This document shows, piece by piece, positions 1-7,159 of a stretch of DNA of 12,840 nucleotides. The stretch is from JAFGKK01 sp049684495 (lineage in GTDB: Bacteria > Chloroflexota > Anaerolineae > Anaerolineales > RBG-16-64-43). The translations under genes were made by a program, and so were the position numbers. Position 1 is the stretch's first letter. Each line of letters opens with the position of its first letter. Below the pieces are notes generated by a model that was not told the DNA's origin, did no database searches, and saw only the letters and a program-made list of their open reading frames with translations. The stretch lies in contig JBAVFZ010000172.1 in assembly GCA_049684495.1 (NCBI GenBank), forward strand, positions 1-12,840, given 5' to 3'.

Positions 1-132
1 GAAAGCCTTCGCGCCGGCAGGTGGCGCCGTCGGGCCGGAAGGGCACCTTCGTGCTGCCGCCCAGGTTTACTCCCCGCAGCAGCAGCGTGCGACCGTATTC
101 GTCGGTGAAGTGGGGCCGGTGATGCGAATCAT
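1..132 (-). CDS. GH5-like glycoside hydrolase (cellulase family), N-terminal fragment with apparent frameshift
   Basis: Read on the minus strand from the ATG at 132-130, the protein begins MIRITGP and then hits a stop after 21 residues. Skipping one base in the C run (GGGG on the plus strand, 112-115) restores an open frame to the window edge: HFTDEYGRTLLLRGVNLGG, then STKVPFRPDGA. The F-x-D-x-x-G-R-x-L-L-L-R-G-V-N-L-G-G pattern is typical of the N-terminus of GH5 cellulase-type and endoglycoceramidase-like hydrolases, which cut beta-glycosidic bonds. An AAGGAG ribosome binding site (plus-strand ctcctt, 141-146) lies 8 bases before the ATG, so the start is convincing and the frame change is the anomaly. 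The open frame has no ATG, GTG or TTG upstream of HFTDEY that I can find. Either one C is missing from the assembly or the gene is broken. The catalytic residues lie outside the window, so activity cannot be judged. Confidence 0.6.
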
Positions 133-501
133 CTTCGACACTCCTTATCGCGTGAAGCTGTGAAAAAGTAAACGTTTCAAAAATATAAGGCCGGGGTATT
201 TCAAGCAACGACACCCATGATAACTGTACACCTATAATTGGGACCATGCATTCCGGATGGCGTCCTCCTGCCGGTTAAAAAACAAATCCCATAATCCGGG
301 ATTTTTCTTTCTCCCGATCGAATGCCATCCCATCCCTCCTCTCCCTCCGAATCGGAGAATACGAATTGCGCGGTTAAACCCTCCCGAGAAGGAGGAGAGG
401 GATGAGAGGGTTTGAATATTAGCCGACCGCGATAAATGGAAATAGTAGAAGAATTTCTTGCGTTCTTTGCGCCTTCGCGGTTAGATTTGTTTTCCCACGT
501 T
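133..501. other. Non-coding stretch between the GH5-like gene and the operon terminator
   Basis: I see no convincing gene here. It contains the GH5-like gene's ribosome binding site (141-146), a possible minus-strand -10 box (TATATT at 187-182, no clear -35), a terminator-like hairpin (284-304), a pyrimidine-rich tract (about 325-348) and an inverted purine-rich counterpart (about 384-410). An 8-bp inverted repeat AAACCCTC/GAGGGTTT sits at 376-383 and 406-413. A stretch around 449-482 (TTCTTGCGTTCTTTGCGCC) resembles intergenic repeats seen in many bacterial genomes. Confidence 0.6.
284..305. terminator. Bidirectional terminator-like hairpin
   Basis: A 7-bp perfect stem AAATCCC (284-290) / GGGATTT (298-304) encloses a 7-base loop. 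On the plus strand a T-rich run follows (ATTTTTCTTT). On the minus strand the stem is followed by GTTTTTT. It could be a backup stop for transcripts leaving the six-gene operon. The stem is short and only partly GC, so strength is uncertain. Confidence 0.45.
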
Positions 502-561
502 TAAAAAAAGGGGCGCTCCCGCTTCCTCCAATCGTCTTGCGATGGAGTTCGGGAACGCCCC
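502..561 (-). terminator. Rho-independent terminator of the six-gene operon
   Basis: On the minus strand a GC-rich hairpin is followed by seven Ts (plus-strand A run, 503-509). The outer stem is GGGGCG (510-515) with CGCCCC (556-561) and TCCCG (517-521) with CGGGA (550-554), separated by one C/A mismatch. Further pairing inside is CTCC/GGAG plus ATCG/CGAT. It starts about 20 bases after the stop of the last gene in the operon, exactly where an intrinsic terminator is expected. Confidence 0.85.
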
Positions 562-581
562 GGAAGTTTACGCCGAACGGA

Positions 582-986
582 TCAATCGGTTTTCTTCAAA
601 TAATCCTTGAAGACCCCCGAAAGGATCATATTGACGATTGTCACGATCAGCGCGCCCAGGAAGGCGGCCAGAAAATCCGCCTGGAACCCGAAGCCGAACA
701 ATCCGCCGATCTGTCCGGTCAGCCAGAAGAGGAAGGTGTTGATCAGCAGCGTGAACAGGCCGAGGGTGATCAGGATGAACGGGCAGGTCAGGAACTTCAG
801 GAGCGGCGCCAGGAGCGAGTTAACCAACCCCAAGATCAGCGCCAGGACGACCACCGTCACCCAGTTGGTGGATTCCACAACCAATCCCTGCCCCGGACGG
901 AAGGCATTATAGATTTCCGGCACCAGCCGGATGGCCGCATACATCGCAACCACATTGATGCCCAATCGAACGAGAAAACGGGTCAT
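582..986 (-). CDS. YvlD/phage-holin-4 superfamily small membrane protein
   Basis: This 134-residue protein is almost entirely hydrophobic, with about four membrane segments (near 6-26, 43-62, 68-90 and 103-125). The pattern ALILGLVNSLLAPLLKFLT, then PFILITLGLFTLLINTFLFW, matches the COG1950/YvlD family (Pfam Phage_holin_4_2) and the length is normal. The family is named for holin similarity but is found in ordinary chromosomes; its cellular role is not established, and B. subtilis yvlD is associated with envelope stress. The start is well supported: a GGAGGTG ribosome binding site (plus-strand 991-997) ends 4 bases before the ATG. The ATG overlaps the stop of the upstream acetyltransferase gene (ATGA), so translation is probably coupled. 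It is the last gene of the glycan operon and is followed by a strong terminator. I see no prophage around it. Confidence 0.85.
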   Translation of the reverse strand: MTRFLVRLGINVVAMYAAIRLVPEIYNAFRPGQGLVVESTNWVTVVVLALILGLVNSLLAPLLKFLTCPFILITLGLFTLLINTFLFWLTGQIGGLFGFGFQADFLAAFLGALIVTIVNMILSGVFKDYLKKTD

Positions 987-1969
987 AAGGCACCTCCATT
1001 AAAAGTATATCGCATCCAGATAAATGTACGACGTTTCTGGAACCCGAGTTTTACCAGGGTTTCGGCGGAGGCCTCCGGGGTCGTCTCGAGCAACAGGCTC
1101 TGGTCCCGCGGAAAAAACTTCCAGGCCGCTTCCAGCAATCCCGCCTCAACCCTTCCCTGAGTCCCTTCGCGCTGGATCAGCGCACCTTCCCAACCCGAAT
1201 AACGGCTGAAGGCCGAAAGCGCGGCCTCCACGCGGCCGCCGCACCGGGCGAGGAAATGTTTTTCCGTCTCGCCCGCCAGGAACCATTCCAACCTTTTCCG
1301 GAGCGACGGCCGGAGCGCCTCTTCCGTAAGCGGCGTGTTCCATGCCGTGCCGTGCGGGCTGACGTCCCTCCACAGCGCGAGTTCTTCGGCCCACTCGGCA
1401 GTTTTCCGCAGCGCGAAGAAACAGGGGCTGGCCGCTTCCCCGGCGGGTTGCGGACCCTTCCGCTCCTCCCGCGGGCGAACCCAGGCGATCCGTCCGCCGA
1501 TTTCCGTAAATCCGATCTCCCGGTACATCCGCACCGCGGATTCATTGACCGCATCCACCTGAAGATAGACCTTCCGTCCGCCCTCGCGGCGGATCAGATC
1601 CAGCGCATGCCGGACCAATGCCCGCGCGATCCCCCGCCGGCGGGATTCCGGATGAACCGTCACGTTCGCGATCAGCCAGGCGGCGCGCTCCGGAACGCGG
1701 CGGGTGATGGTGATGTTGCCCGTGATCCTTCCCGCATCGTCCCATACGGACGCGAGCACCCATTCGTCGGGCTGGATCAACCCGATCCGGTGCGAAAGGT
1801 TCCATGCCAGTTCGCCCCTTTCGGCGAGCGCGCACACATCGCGCAGCATCCGGCGCGATGAATAATCCAGCACATGGCCAAAGCCGGTTTCGATCAGGCG
1901 GGTGATTTGGGGAACATCCTGCGGAAAACGCGCGGGCCGCGGACCGGATTCGGATGGATGCGGATTCAT
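983..1969 (-). CDS. GNAT N-acetyltransferase with a second, degenerate GNAT-like half
   Basis: The predicted protein has 328 residues. Residues about 15-165 form a GNAT domain: VTVHPESRRRGIARALV holds the acetyl-CoA loop (R110-x-x-G113-x-A115), and DAVNESAVRMYREIGF is the usual C-terminal signature. After a linker (about 165-185), residues 190-325 look like another GNAT fold, with HFLARCGGRVEAALSAFSR in place of the central strands and ASAETLVKLGFQKRR like a GNAT tail. This half lacks a clear R-x-x-G-x-G/A loop. Tandem GNAT proteins with one inactive half are known (mycothiol synthase is an example). The acceptor substrate cannot be told; in this operon it could be an amino-sugar or envelope component. 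I chose the ATG at 1969 over an upstream TTG at 2044 that would overlap the sugar transferase and add a low-complexity stretch. No good ribosome binding site precedes 1969. The 3' end overlaps the YvlD-like gene by ATGA. Confidence 0.8.
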   Translation of the reverse strand: MNPHPSESGPRPARFPQDVPQITRLIETGFGHVLDYSSRRMLRDVCALAERGELAWNLSHRIGLIQPDEWVLASVWDDAGRITGNITITRRVPERAAWLIANVTVHPESRRRGIARALVRHALDLIRREGGRKVYLQVDAVNESAVRMYREIGFTEIGGRIAWVRPREERKGPQPAGEAASPCFFALRKTAEWAEELALWRDVSPHGTAWNTPLTEEALRPSLRKRLEWFLAGETEKHFLARCGGRVEAALSAFSRYSGWEGALIQREGTQGRVEAGLLEAAWKFFPRDQSLLLETTPEASAETLVKLGFQKRRTFIWMRYTFNGGAL

Positions 1970-2021
1970 AATAACGGCGGGGGGATTTCGCGACCGGCCG
2001 GCGCCGGCGCGGCGCAGGTCA

Positions 2022-3443
2022 TCAGGATCCCTGGAACCGGACAAACGTTCCGAGCGTCCGGAGGAAAATTTTCAAATCGAGCACCAGGGAGCGGTGGCGG
2101 ATGTAATACAGATCGTATTCCAGCTTGAGCGCGGTGTCTTCGACCGTCCGCACGTATCCAAAATTCACCTGCGACCACCCGGTCAGGCCCGGCTGGACCA
2201 GCAGGCGGGCGCGGTAGAAGGGAATTTGTTTCTCCAATTGCGCGATCAACTCCGGCCGTTCGGGCCGCGGGCCGATCAGGCTCATGTCCCCGCTCAGGAC
2301 ATTCCAGAACTGCGGAAATTCATCCATCCGCGTGCGCCGCATCCATTTGCCGATCCGCGTCACGCGCGGATCCGCCGGCGATGCCCAGCGCGCTTCGCCG
2401 TCGGATTCGGCGTCGTGCACCATCGTCCGGTATTTCCAGATCCAGATCGAATGCCCGCCCTTCCCCGACCGTTCCTGCCGGAAGAGAATCGGTCCGGGGC
2501 TGTCCAGACGGATCAACAGGGCGGCCACCGGAAAGGTGACGACAAAAAATACCAGCCCGGTGAGCGCGGCGAGAATATCGATCAACCGCTTGAGCGGGCT
2601 GTAAAGATCGTACAGTTGGACGCTGTCGAGGAACGAGGTCAGCAGCCAATCCGCGCTGAGATAGCCGATCGGGACGCGCCCGAGGAGGGATTCGTACAAC
2701 GCGGGCATGCGGATCACTTCCACGCCGCGCTCCTGGCAATCGAGAATCGCCTGGAAGAGCTCCGGGCGGATCCGTCCGGTGATCGCGAGGATCAGGACCG
2801 AGATCCCCTGCTCCTTGATCGTCGCTTCCAGGATCTGCCAACCGCCCAGGACCGGAACTTCCTCCACTTTGCCGCCGTGTTTTTCCGGGTCGTCATCGAT
2901 CATCCCGCGAACGCGGAAGTGCCCCGGAACCTCCTTGGTCAGCACGTGAAGCATCATCGCGCCGGCGCGCCCCGCCCCGATGATCAACACCGGCCGCTGG
3001 AGCATGGGGAGCGTGAACAACCGGATCGCCAGCATCCGCCAGCCGAATTCCAGCGTGGTGACCGAAAAGAGGAAAACCAGAATGGCGACGCGGGGCAGAG
3101 TCCCGGGAGCGGCGAAAAAATACATGCCCAGATACGGGATCAGGGAGGTGCCGGTGGCGAGGGCCAGGCCGAACATCGTGCGTTCCCGGTGGAAGGCGAC
3201 GTGCGGGTCGTACAAGTGGAAGATGAGGAAAAACCACAACGGCCCGAGCAGCAGGAACGGCGTCAGCGCATCCTTCGACCGAAGGAAACCGATCGGATCC
3301 CCAAGCGCCCCGTCGATCCAGATCCATACCCCCCAGGAGATCAGGACGGCGCCAATCACGCATACCAGATCCCCCGCCAGCAGCAATGCCTGCCGTTCGG
3401 ACAGGGTCAGGCCGGAACGGGGAATGGAAGAGGAGGTCGCCAT
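2022..3443 (-). CDS. Polyprenyl glycosylphosphotransferase (WbaP/undecaprenyl-phosphate sugar-1-phosphate transferase type)
   Basis: This 473-residue membrane enzyme should start a surface polysaccharide by moving a sugar-1-phosphate from a nucleotide sugar to undecaprenyl phosphate. N-terminal membrane segments lie at about 19-43, 60-76, 91-111 and 117-132. A Rossmann-like domain (PVLIIGAGRAGAMML, from 151) follows, as in the large members of the family. The catalytic bacterial sugar transferase domain runs from about 282 (SPLKRLIDILAAL with a re-entrant helix) to the end. It carries the paired acidic motif RMDEFPQFWNVL (D374, E375), SLIGPRPERPE (388-398) and VQPGLTGWSQV (416-426). Length and domain order are those of full-length WbaP/PssY-like proteins, so the gene looks intact. 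It starts 12 bases after the epimerase stop, without an obvious ribosome binding site, and probably relies on readthrough from the upstream gene. The sugar (glucose, galactose or another) cannot be decided from sequence alone. Confidence 0.92.
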   Translation of the reverse strand: MATSSSIPRSGLTLSERQALLLAGDLVCVIGAVLISWGVWIWIDGALGDPIGFLRSKDALTPFLLLGPLWFFLIFHLYDPHVAFHRERTMFGLALATGTSLIPYLGMYFFAAPGTLPRVAILVFLFSVTTLEFGWRMLAIRLFTLPMLQRPVLIIGAGRAGAMMLHVLTKEVPGHFRVRGMIDDDPEKHGGKVEEVPVLGGWQILEATIKEQGISVLILAITGRIRPELFQAILDCQERGVEVIRMPALYESLLGRVPIGYLSADWLLTSFLDSVQLYDLYSPLKRLIDILAALTGLVFFVVTFPVAALLIRLDSPGPILFRQERSGKGGHSIWIWKYRTMVHDAESDGEARWASPADPRVTRIGKWMRRTRMDEFPQFWNVLSGDMSLIGPRPERPELIAQLEKQIPFYRARLLVQPGLTGWSQVNFGYVRTVEDTALKLEYDLYYIRHRSLVLDLKIFLRTLGTFVRFQGS

Positions 3444-3455
3444 AAAGGGAACGGG

Positions 3456-4430
3456 TTACGCCTTGGGCTGCCGGTGGAAAAATTCGATGATTTCGTCCAT
3501 GGTTTTTGCGAGTGAAATCTCCGGCTGCCATCCGGTCACCCGCCGAATCTTCTGGATATCGGGAATGCGCTGGCGCATATCCTCGAACCCGCCGTCGTAA
3601 GCCTGTTGGTAGGGGATGAACGTGATTTCGGAGGCGGAGCCGGTGCGCTTCTTGACCATCTGGGCCAACGCCAGCATGGAAATCTCTTCGGTGGAGCCGA
3701 TGTTGAATACCTGCCCGTCCGCGGCGGGGTTTTCGATCAGGAGCAGGATCGCCCGGACGACGTCGCGCACATTGCAGAAGCAGCGGGACTGCGCGCCGTC
3801 ATCGTACACGGTGATGGGATCCCCCTTCAACGCCTGGCTGACGAACCGCGGAATGACCATGCCATATTGCGCGCTTTGCCGCGGGCCGACGGTGTTGAAG
3901 AACCGGCCGATCACCACCGGCAGGTGCTGCGAGCGGTGGTAAGCCAGGGCCAGGAACTCATCCAGCGCTTTCGATGTGGCATACGCCCAGCGGGTGACGG
4001 TCGTCGCGCCGAAGACCCCGTCGTCTTCTTCGCAGAAGGGAACCTTGTTGTTTTTTCCGTATACTTCGGAGGTCGACGCCAGGAACACTTTGCGCCGGTA
4101 CCGGCGCGCGACTCGCAAAACCGCTTCGCTGCCCATCACGTTGGTCTCGATCGTGCGGACCGGGTCGTTGACGATTAATTGGACTCCCACGGCGGCCGCC
4201 AGGTGCAGGATGCGGTCACATTCGCTCCCCAGACGGTCCATTACCGTTTCGTTGGTGATCGTTTCGAGCGCGAAGCGAAAATTTTTATTGGCGGTCATCG
4301 GTTCGATATTCTCAAAACGACCCGTGGACAGGTCGTCGATGACCGTCACCTGATCGCCGCGCGCCAGCAGCGCTTCGGCCAGATGGCTGCCGATGAATCC
4401 GGCGCCGCCGGTGATGAGCGTATGCGTCAT
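3456..4430 (-). CDS. NAD-dependent epimerase/dehydratase (extended SDR) for nucleotide sugars
   Basis: The 324-residue protein has the extended-SDR layout. An NAD(P)-binding loop GGAGFIGS lies at 8-15, IDDLSTG at 31-37 probably contacts the adenosine ribose, and LHLAAAVG is at 76-83. The STSEVYG strand is at 119-125 and the catalytic pair sits in YATSK (Y150, K154). GRFFNTVGPRQ at 175-185 is the typical substrate-side segment. The family modifies UDP- or dTDP-sugars (C4 epimerases, 4,6-dehydratases, UDP-glucuronate decarboxylases); the exact reaction is not resolved. The start at 4430 is chosen because the Rossmann strand begins at residue 3-4, an AAAGG site (plus-strand 4441-4446) lies 10 bases upstream, and the ATG overlaps the upstream stop as ATGA. 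A longer reading frame to 4721 would only add 97 residues antisense-like in composition within the upstream gene. It likely supplies the activated sugar used by the neighbouring transferases. Confidence 0.9.
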   Translation of the reverse strand: MTHTLITGGAGFIGSHLAEALLARGDQVTVIDDLSTGRFENIEPMTANKNFRFALETITNETVMDRLGSECDRILHLAAAVGVQLIVNDPVRTIETNVMGSEAVLRVARRYRRKVFLASTSEVYGKNNKVPFCEEDDGVFGATTVTRWAYATSKALDEFLALAYHRSQHLPVVIGRFFNTVGPRQSAQYGMVIPRFVSQALKGDPITVYDDGAQSRCFCNVRDVVRAILLLIENPAADGQVFNIGSTEEISMLALAQMVKKRTGSASEITFIPYQQAYDGGFEDMRQRIPDIQKIRRVTGWQPEISLAKTMDEIIEFFHRQPKA

Positions 4431-5935
4431 TTTATTTTTTCCTTTCGACGGGCTCCGAGGATCGCTTGTTCCAGCGCCCGGGCCAAGCTGTTGGTATCGT
4501 TCCAGATATCCTCCGCCAGGGGGGTGGCGCCGGAAATCTCCGTACCGGGAGCGGCGAGCCATCGGCCGTGCGCCGCCGCCGCGGAGATTTCCGCGGACCA
4601 TCCGCCCCCGCGGCAGGCAATGATCAGGTCCGCCGTCCGCAGCAGGTTGTGGAGTTTTTCCGACGCGGGGCCGTCCGGACACGTCAGGATCCGTCCGGCC
4701 AGGCGGAAGATTTTTTCCCATTCGGTTGCCGGCCCGAGGGCCGCACCGGCGCTTTTATCCAGCCAGCGGGCGAACGCCTCCGGCTCCGAGGCCATCGCGC
4801 GCAGGTACCGCGGGAACATCGATTTGTCGGTTCGCGGCGAAATGGCCACCACCACATTCGAAGACAGCCTGCGCGCCGCGGCGATCGCCGCGATCCCCTG
4901 CTCATCCTCGGCCAGGATCACCAGCATGGGATTGTTGGGCGGGATCGGCGGCATCCGTTCCAGGATGACGAGCGCGATCAGCCCGGCGGCCAAAATCCCG
5001 CAGAATATGACGGTCGCCAGGCCCGGCGACGAATGGGTCATGAAAATGGCGAGGATCCCCAGAATCCCCGCCGCCAGGTACATGGAAAAGACGGCGCGGT
5101 GGTTGCCCAGCCCGAGCCTGGCCAGCCGGTGGGACGTATGGTCCGTCCCGCCCAGCGAAACCGGCCGCCGGTTCAGGATGCGCGAGAAGGTGACCAGCGT
5201 GGTGTCGAAGATCGGCAACCCCATGATGACGATCGGCACCATCCAGGTCGACCCGAGCGGCAGTTCGCTCGGAGAATATCTCACCCCGATCACCGCCAAC
5301 AGGAACCCAAGTAGCAGCGAACCGGTATCCCCCATGAAGATCATCGCGGGGGAAATATTGTAGTAGAGAAATCCCAGCGAGGCGCCGGTCACCGATGCCG
5401 CGAGGCTGGCCACCAGCCCCTGCCCGGCCGAAGCGGCCAGGATCGTGAAGAAGAGCGCCGAGACGGCCGAAGTGCCCGCCGCCAGCCCGTCCATGTTGTC
5501 CATCAGGTTGACCGCGTTGGTGATTCCGACGAACCACAATAGGCTAATGGCGATGTCCACCACCGGCCACGGGGTGAGTTCCACCCGCACCCCGGCGGCG
5601 GTCACCAGAATCGCCGCGGCCACCTGCGCCAGCAGCTTGGCGCGCGGGGCAATCCCGCGCCGGTCGTCCCACAGGCCGACGAGCATGAGCATCGTCGCGC
5701 CGGCCGCCACCGCCAGCATCGGCACCCATTCGGTCGAGAAATCCACCTGGAACAGGGCGACGCACAGGGCGAGGTAGATCGCCAATCCGCCGAGCAACGG
5801 CATCGGGCGGACATGCATTTTATGCGGCTTGGGCTCGTCGATAAATCCCGTATGGGTCGCCACCCGCCCGATAAGCGGGGTGGCGATAAAAGCGGCTAGG
5901 AACGAGAGGATGATGAGTGGAAGGTATAAATCCAT
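4427..5935 (-). CDS. WecA/MraY-family polyprenyl-phosphate sugar-phosphate transferase with an extra C-terminal domain
   Basis: A 502-residue integral membrane protein. Residues 1-325 are the GT4/PNPT domain with about ten membrane segments and the known catalytic motifs: DEPKPHKMHVRPMP with GG (about 34-50), GLWDD (87-91), NAVNLMDNMDGLAAG (140-154), FMGDTGS (200-206) and TDHTSHRL (264-271). The enzyme should transfer a HexNAc- or related sugar-1-phosphate from UDP-sugar to undecaprenyl phosphate on the cytoplasmic face. WecA-type proteins usually end after about 330-380 residues. Here about 165 more follow, beginning near PMLVILAEDEQGIAAIAAAR and including TADLIIACRGGGWSAEI and HGRWLAAPGTEISG, which I cannot assign. 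I chose the ATG at 5935 because GGTGATCC (plus-strand 5941-5948) matches the extended anti-Shine-Dalgarno sequence 5 bases upstream. A GTG at 5947 overlapping the preceding stop is the alternative (506 residues). The 3' end overlaps the epimerase by ATGA. Confidence 0.9.
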   Translation of the reverse strand: MDLYLPLIILSFLAAFIATPLIGRVATHTGFIDEPKPHKMHVRPMPLLGGLAIYLALCVALFQVDFSTEWVPMLAVAAGATMLMLVGLWDDRRGIAPRAKLLAQVAAAILVTAAGVRVELTPWPVVDIAISLLWFVGITNAVNLMDNMDGLAAGTSAVSALFFTILAASAGQGLVASLAASVTGASLGFLYYNISPAMIFMGDTGSLLLGFLLAVIGVRYSPSELPLGSTWMVPIVIMGLPIFDTTLVTFSRILNRRPVSLGGTDHTSHRLARLGLGNHRAVFSMYLAAGILGILAIFMTHSSPGLATVIFCGILAAGLIALVILERMPPIPPNNPMLVILAEDEQGIAAIAAARRLSSNVVVAISPRTDKSMFPRYLRAMASEPEAFARWLDKSAGAALGPATEWEKIFRLAGRILTCPDGPASEKLHNLLRTADLIIACRGGGWSAEISAAAAHGRWLAAPGTEISGATPLAEDIWNDTNSLARALEQAILGARRKEKIK

Positions 5936-5943
5936 CCGCAGGA

Positions 5944-7137
5944 TCACCGCGGGCGCGACGCGCCCGTTTTTAGGTCGGTCAATTCCTCATACAGTGCAGA
6001 CATCGCGGAGAGCATCCGTTCACGCCCGAACCGCTCTTCCACTTCCCGCCGGGCTTCTCTGCTCATCCGGTTTGTCGTTTCCTTTTCCGAAAGCGCCGCG
6101 TCCCATGCCCGGCGCATCGCGTCCGGATCTCCCGGCGGCACCAGCCGGCCGGTGATCCCGTCCCGGACGATGTCCGGCACCCCCCCCACCGCGGTGGCCA
6201 CCACCGGCACCCCCGCGGCCATGCCTTCGATCAGCGCCACCGGCGTGCCTTCGTTATCCGACGTGAGCGCCAGAAGGTCCAATCCGGCGTATATCGGGAC
6301 CATGTCTTTCCGCCAGCCCAGGAACCGGATCCGATCCGCGATTCCCATCTCCGATGCGAGATTCCGCAGGAAATCGCGCAATTCCCCGTCTCCGATGGCG
6401 ATAAACCGGGCCGAACTTCCCGAGTCTACCATGCTTCGCGCCGCCTCCAGGAAAAGGCGGTGATTCTTGATCGGGACGAGGCGGCCGACGATTCCCACCA
6501 GTGGGTATTCGCTTGGGAAACCCAACTCCGCGCGCAGTTCGCCGCGCCGCGCATCGCACCCGAGGAGGGGCGCAAGGTCCATTCCGAGCGGGACGACTTC
6601 GATCTTCTCCTGCCCGGCGATGCCCATCTCGACCAGATCGGTTTTCAGCGCCGGGCTCAGGGTAACTAATCGGTCGGTGATCCGGGTCAGGGCGCGTTCA
6701 ATCCCGCGGAAGAGGCGTTCCAGCGGCCGGGGAAAATAGCCGCGTAGGACATGGCCGTGGAAGGTGTGGATGATTACCGGCACCCCCGCGCAACGGGCGG
6801 CGGCGCGCCCCACGGCCCCGGCCTTGGCGGTATGGGTGTGGACCACATCCGGTTTCCATTCGCGGAAGATGCGCAGCAGGTGGAAGAAGGCGATGATATC
6901 CCCCGGCCCGAGGTGGGGTGAAAGGGACGCGACGCTTTCCGGCCGGATTCCTTTTGCCTCCGCCAGGTAATGCATTCCGGCTTCGCCCCGGCCCTCGCGG
7001 CCGGCGATTAACCGCACCGTGAACCGGTCGCGGGGCAGCCCCGCCGCCAGTTCGATGACATGCGTGGCCGGCCCGCCGACGTTCAGGCGCGCGATGACGA
7101 TGGCTATCCGCAGGGGACGGTTCACGGGGTTTTCCAT
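5944..7137 (-). CDS. GT4-family glycosyltransferase (GT-B fold)
   Basis: This 397-residue protein is a retaining GT-B glycosyltransferase of CAZy family GT4 type. The N-terminal domain opens with RIAIVIARLNVGGPATHVIEL, whose GG loop binds donor or acceptor. It continues with DVVHTHTAKAGAVGR (97-111) and VIIHTFHGHVLRGYF (121-135), a stretch common in GT4 enzymes of exopolysaccharide clusters. The C-terminal donor domain starts near VGIVGRLVPIKNHR (R219 and K224 expected to contact the sugar-nucleotide phosphates). It contains the E-x7-E motif in NEGTPVALIEGMAAGVPVV (E296, E304). Length is normal. There are no membrane segments, so it probably works at the inner face of the membrane, adding a sugar to the lipid-linked intermediate. 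It is the first gene of the operon. No clear ribosome binding site precedes the ATG, and a -10-like box lies only 23 bases upstream, so the transcript may have a very short leader. Confidence 0.92.
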   Translation of the reverse strand: MENPVNRPLRIAIVIARLNVGGPATHVIELAAGLPRDRFTVRLIAGREGRGEAGMHYLAEAKGIRPESVASLSPHLGPGDIIAFFHLLRIFREWKPDVVHTHTAKAGAVGRAAARCAGVPVIIHTFHGHVLRGYFPRPLERLFRGIERALTRITDRLVTLSPALKTDLVEMGIAGQEKIEVVPLGMDLAPLLGCDARRGELRAELGFPSEYPLVGIVGRLVPIKNHRLFLEAARSMVDSGSSARFIAIGDGELRDFLRNLASEMGIADRIRFLGWRKDMVPIYAGLDLLALTSDNEGTPVALIEGMAAGVPVVATAVGGVPDIVRDGITGRLVPPGDPDAMRRAWDAALSEKETTNRMSREARREVEERFGRERMLSAMSALYEELTDLKTGASRPR

Positions 7138-7159
7138 TGCGTCATGGAGAAGCGGGATA

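Noticed and set aside
582..986. Prophage lysis gene (holin)
   Set aside because: The holin-4 name is only a family label; there are no phage structural, endolysin or integrase genes nearby and the gene is coupled to an acetyltransferase in a metabolic operon.
1970..2044. Upstream TTG start for the GNAT gene
   Set aside because: It would overlap the sugar transferase gene, uses a rare start codon and adds 25 residues with no GNAT resemblance.
1902..3515. 537-codon plus-strand open frame opposite the sugar transferase
   Set aside because: It is antisense to a gene with full family motifs and its protein is rich in Arg, Gln, Asp and Pro, typical of a reverse-frame shadow in GC-rich DNA. The same applies to the long plus-strand frames at 4179-5363 and 7890-9059.
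4431..4721. 97-residue N-terminal extension of the epimerase
   Set aside because: It lies wholly within the WecA-like gene, reads as low-complexity Gly/Arg/Pro sequence, and the ATG at 4430 has a ribosome binding site, an ATGA overlap and starts directly at the Rossmann strand.
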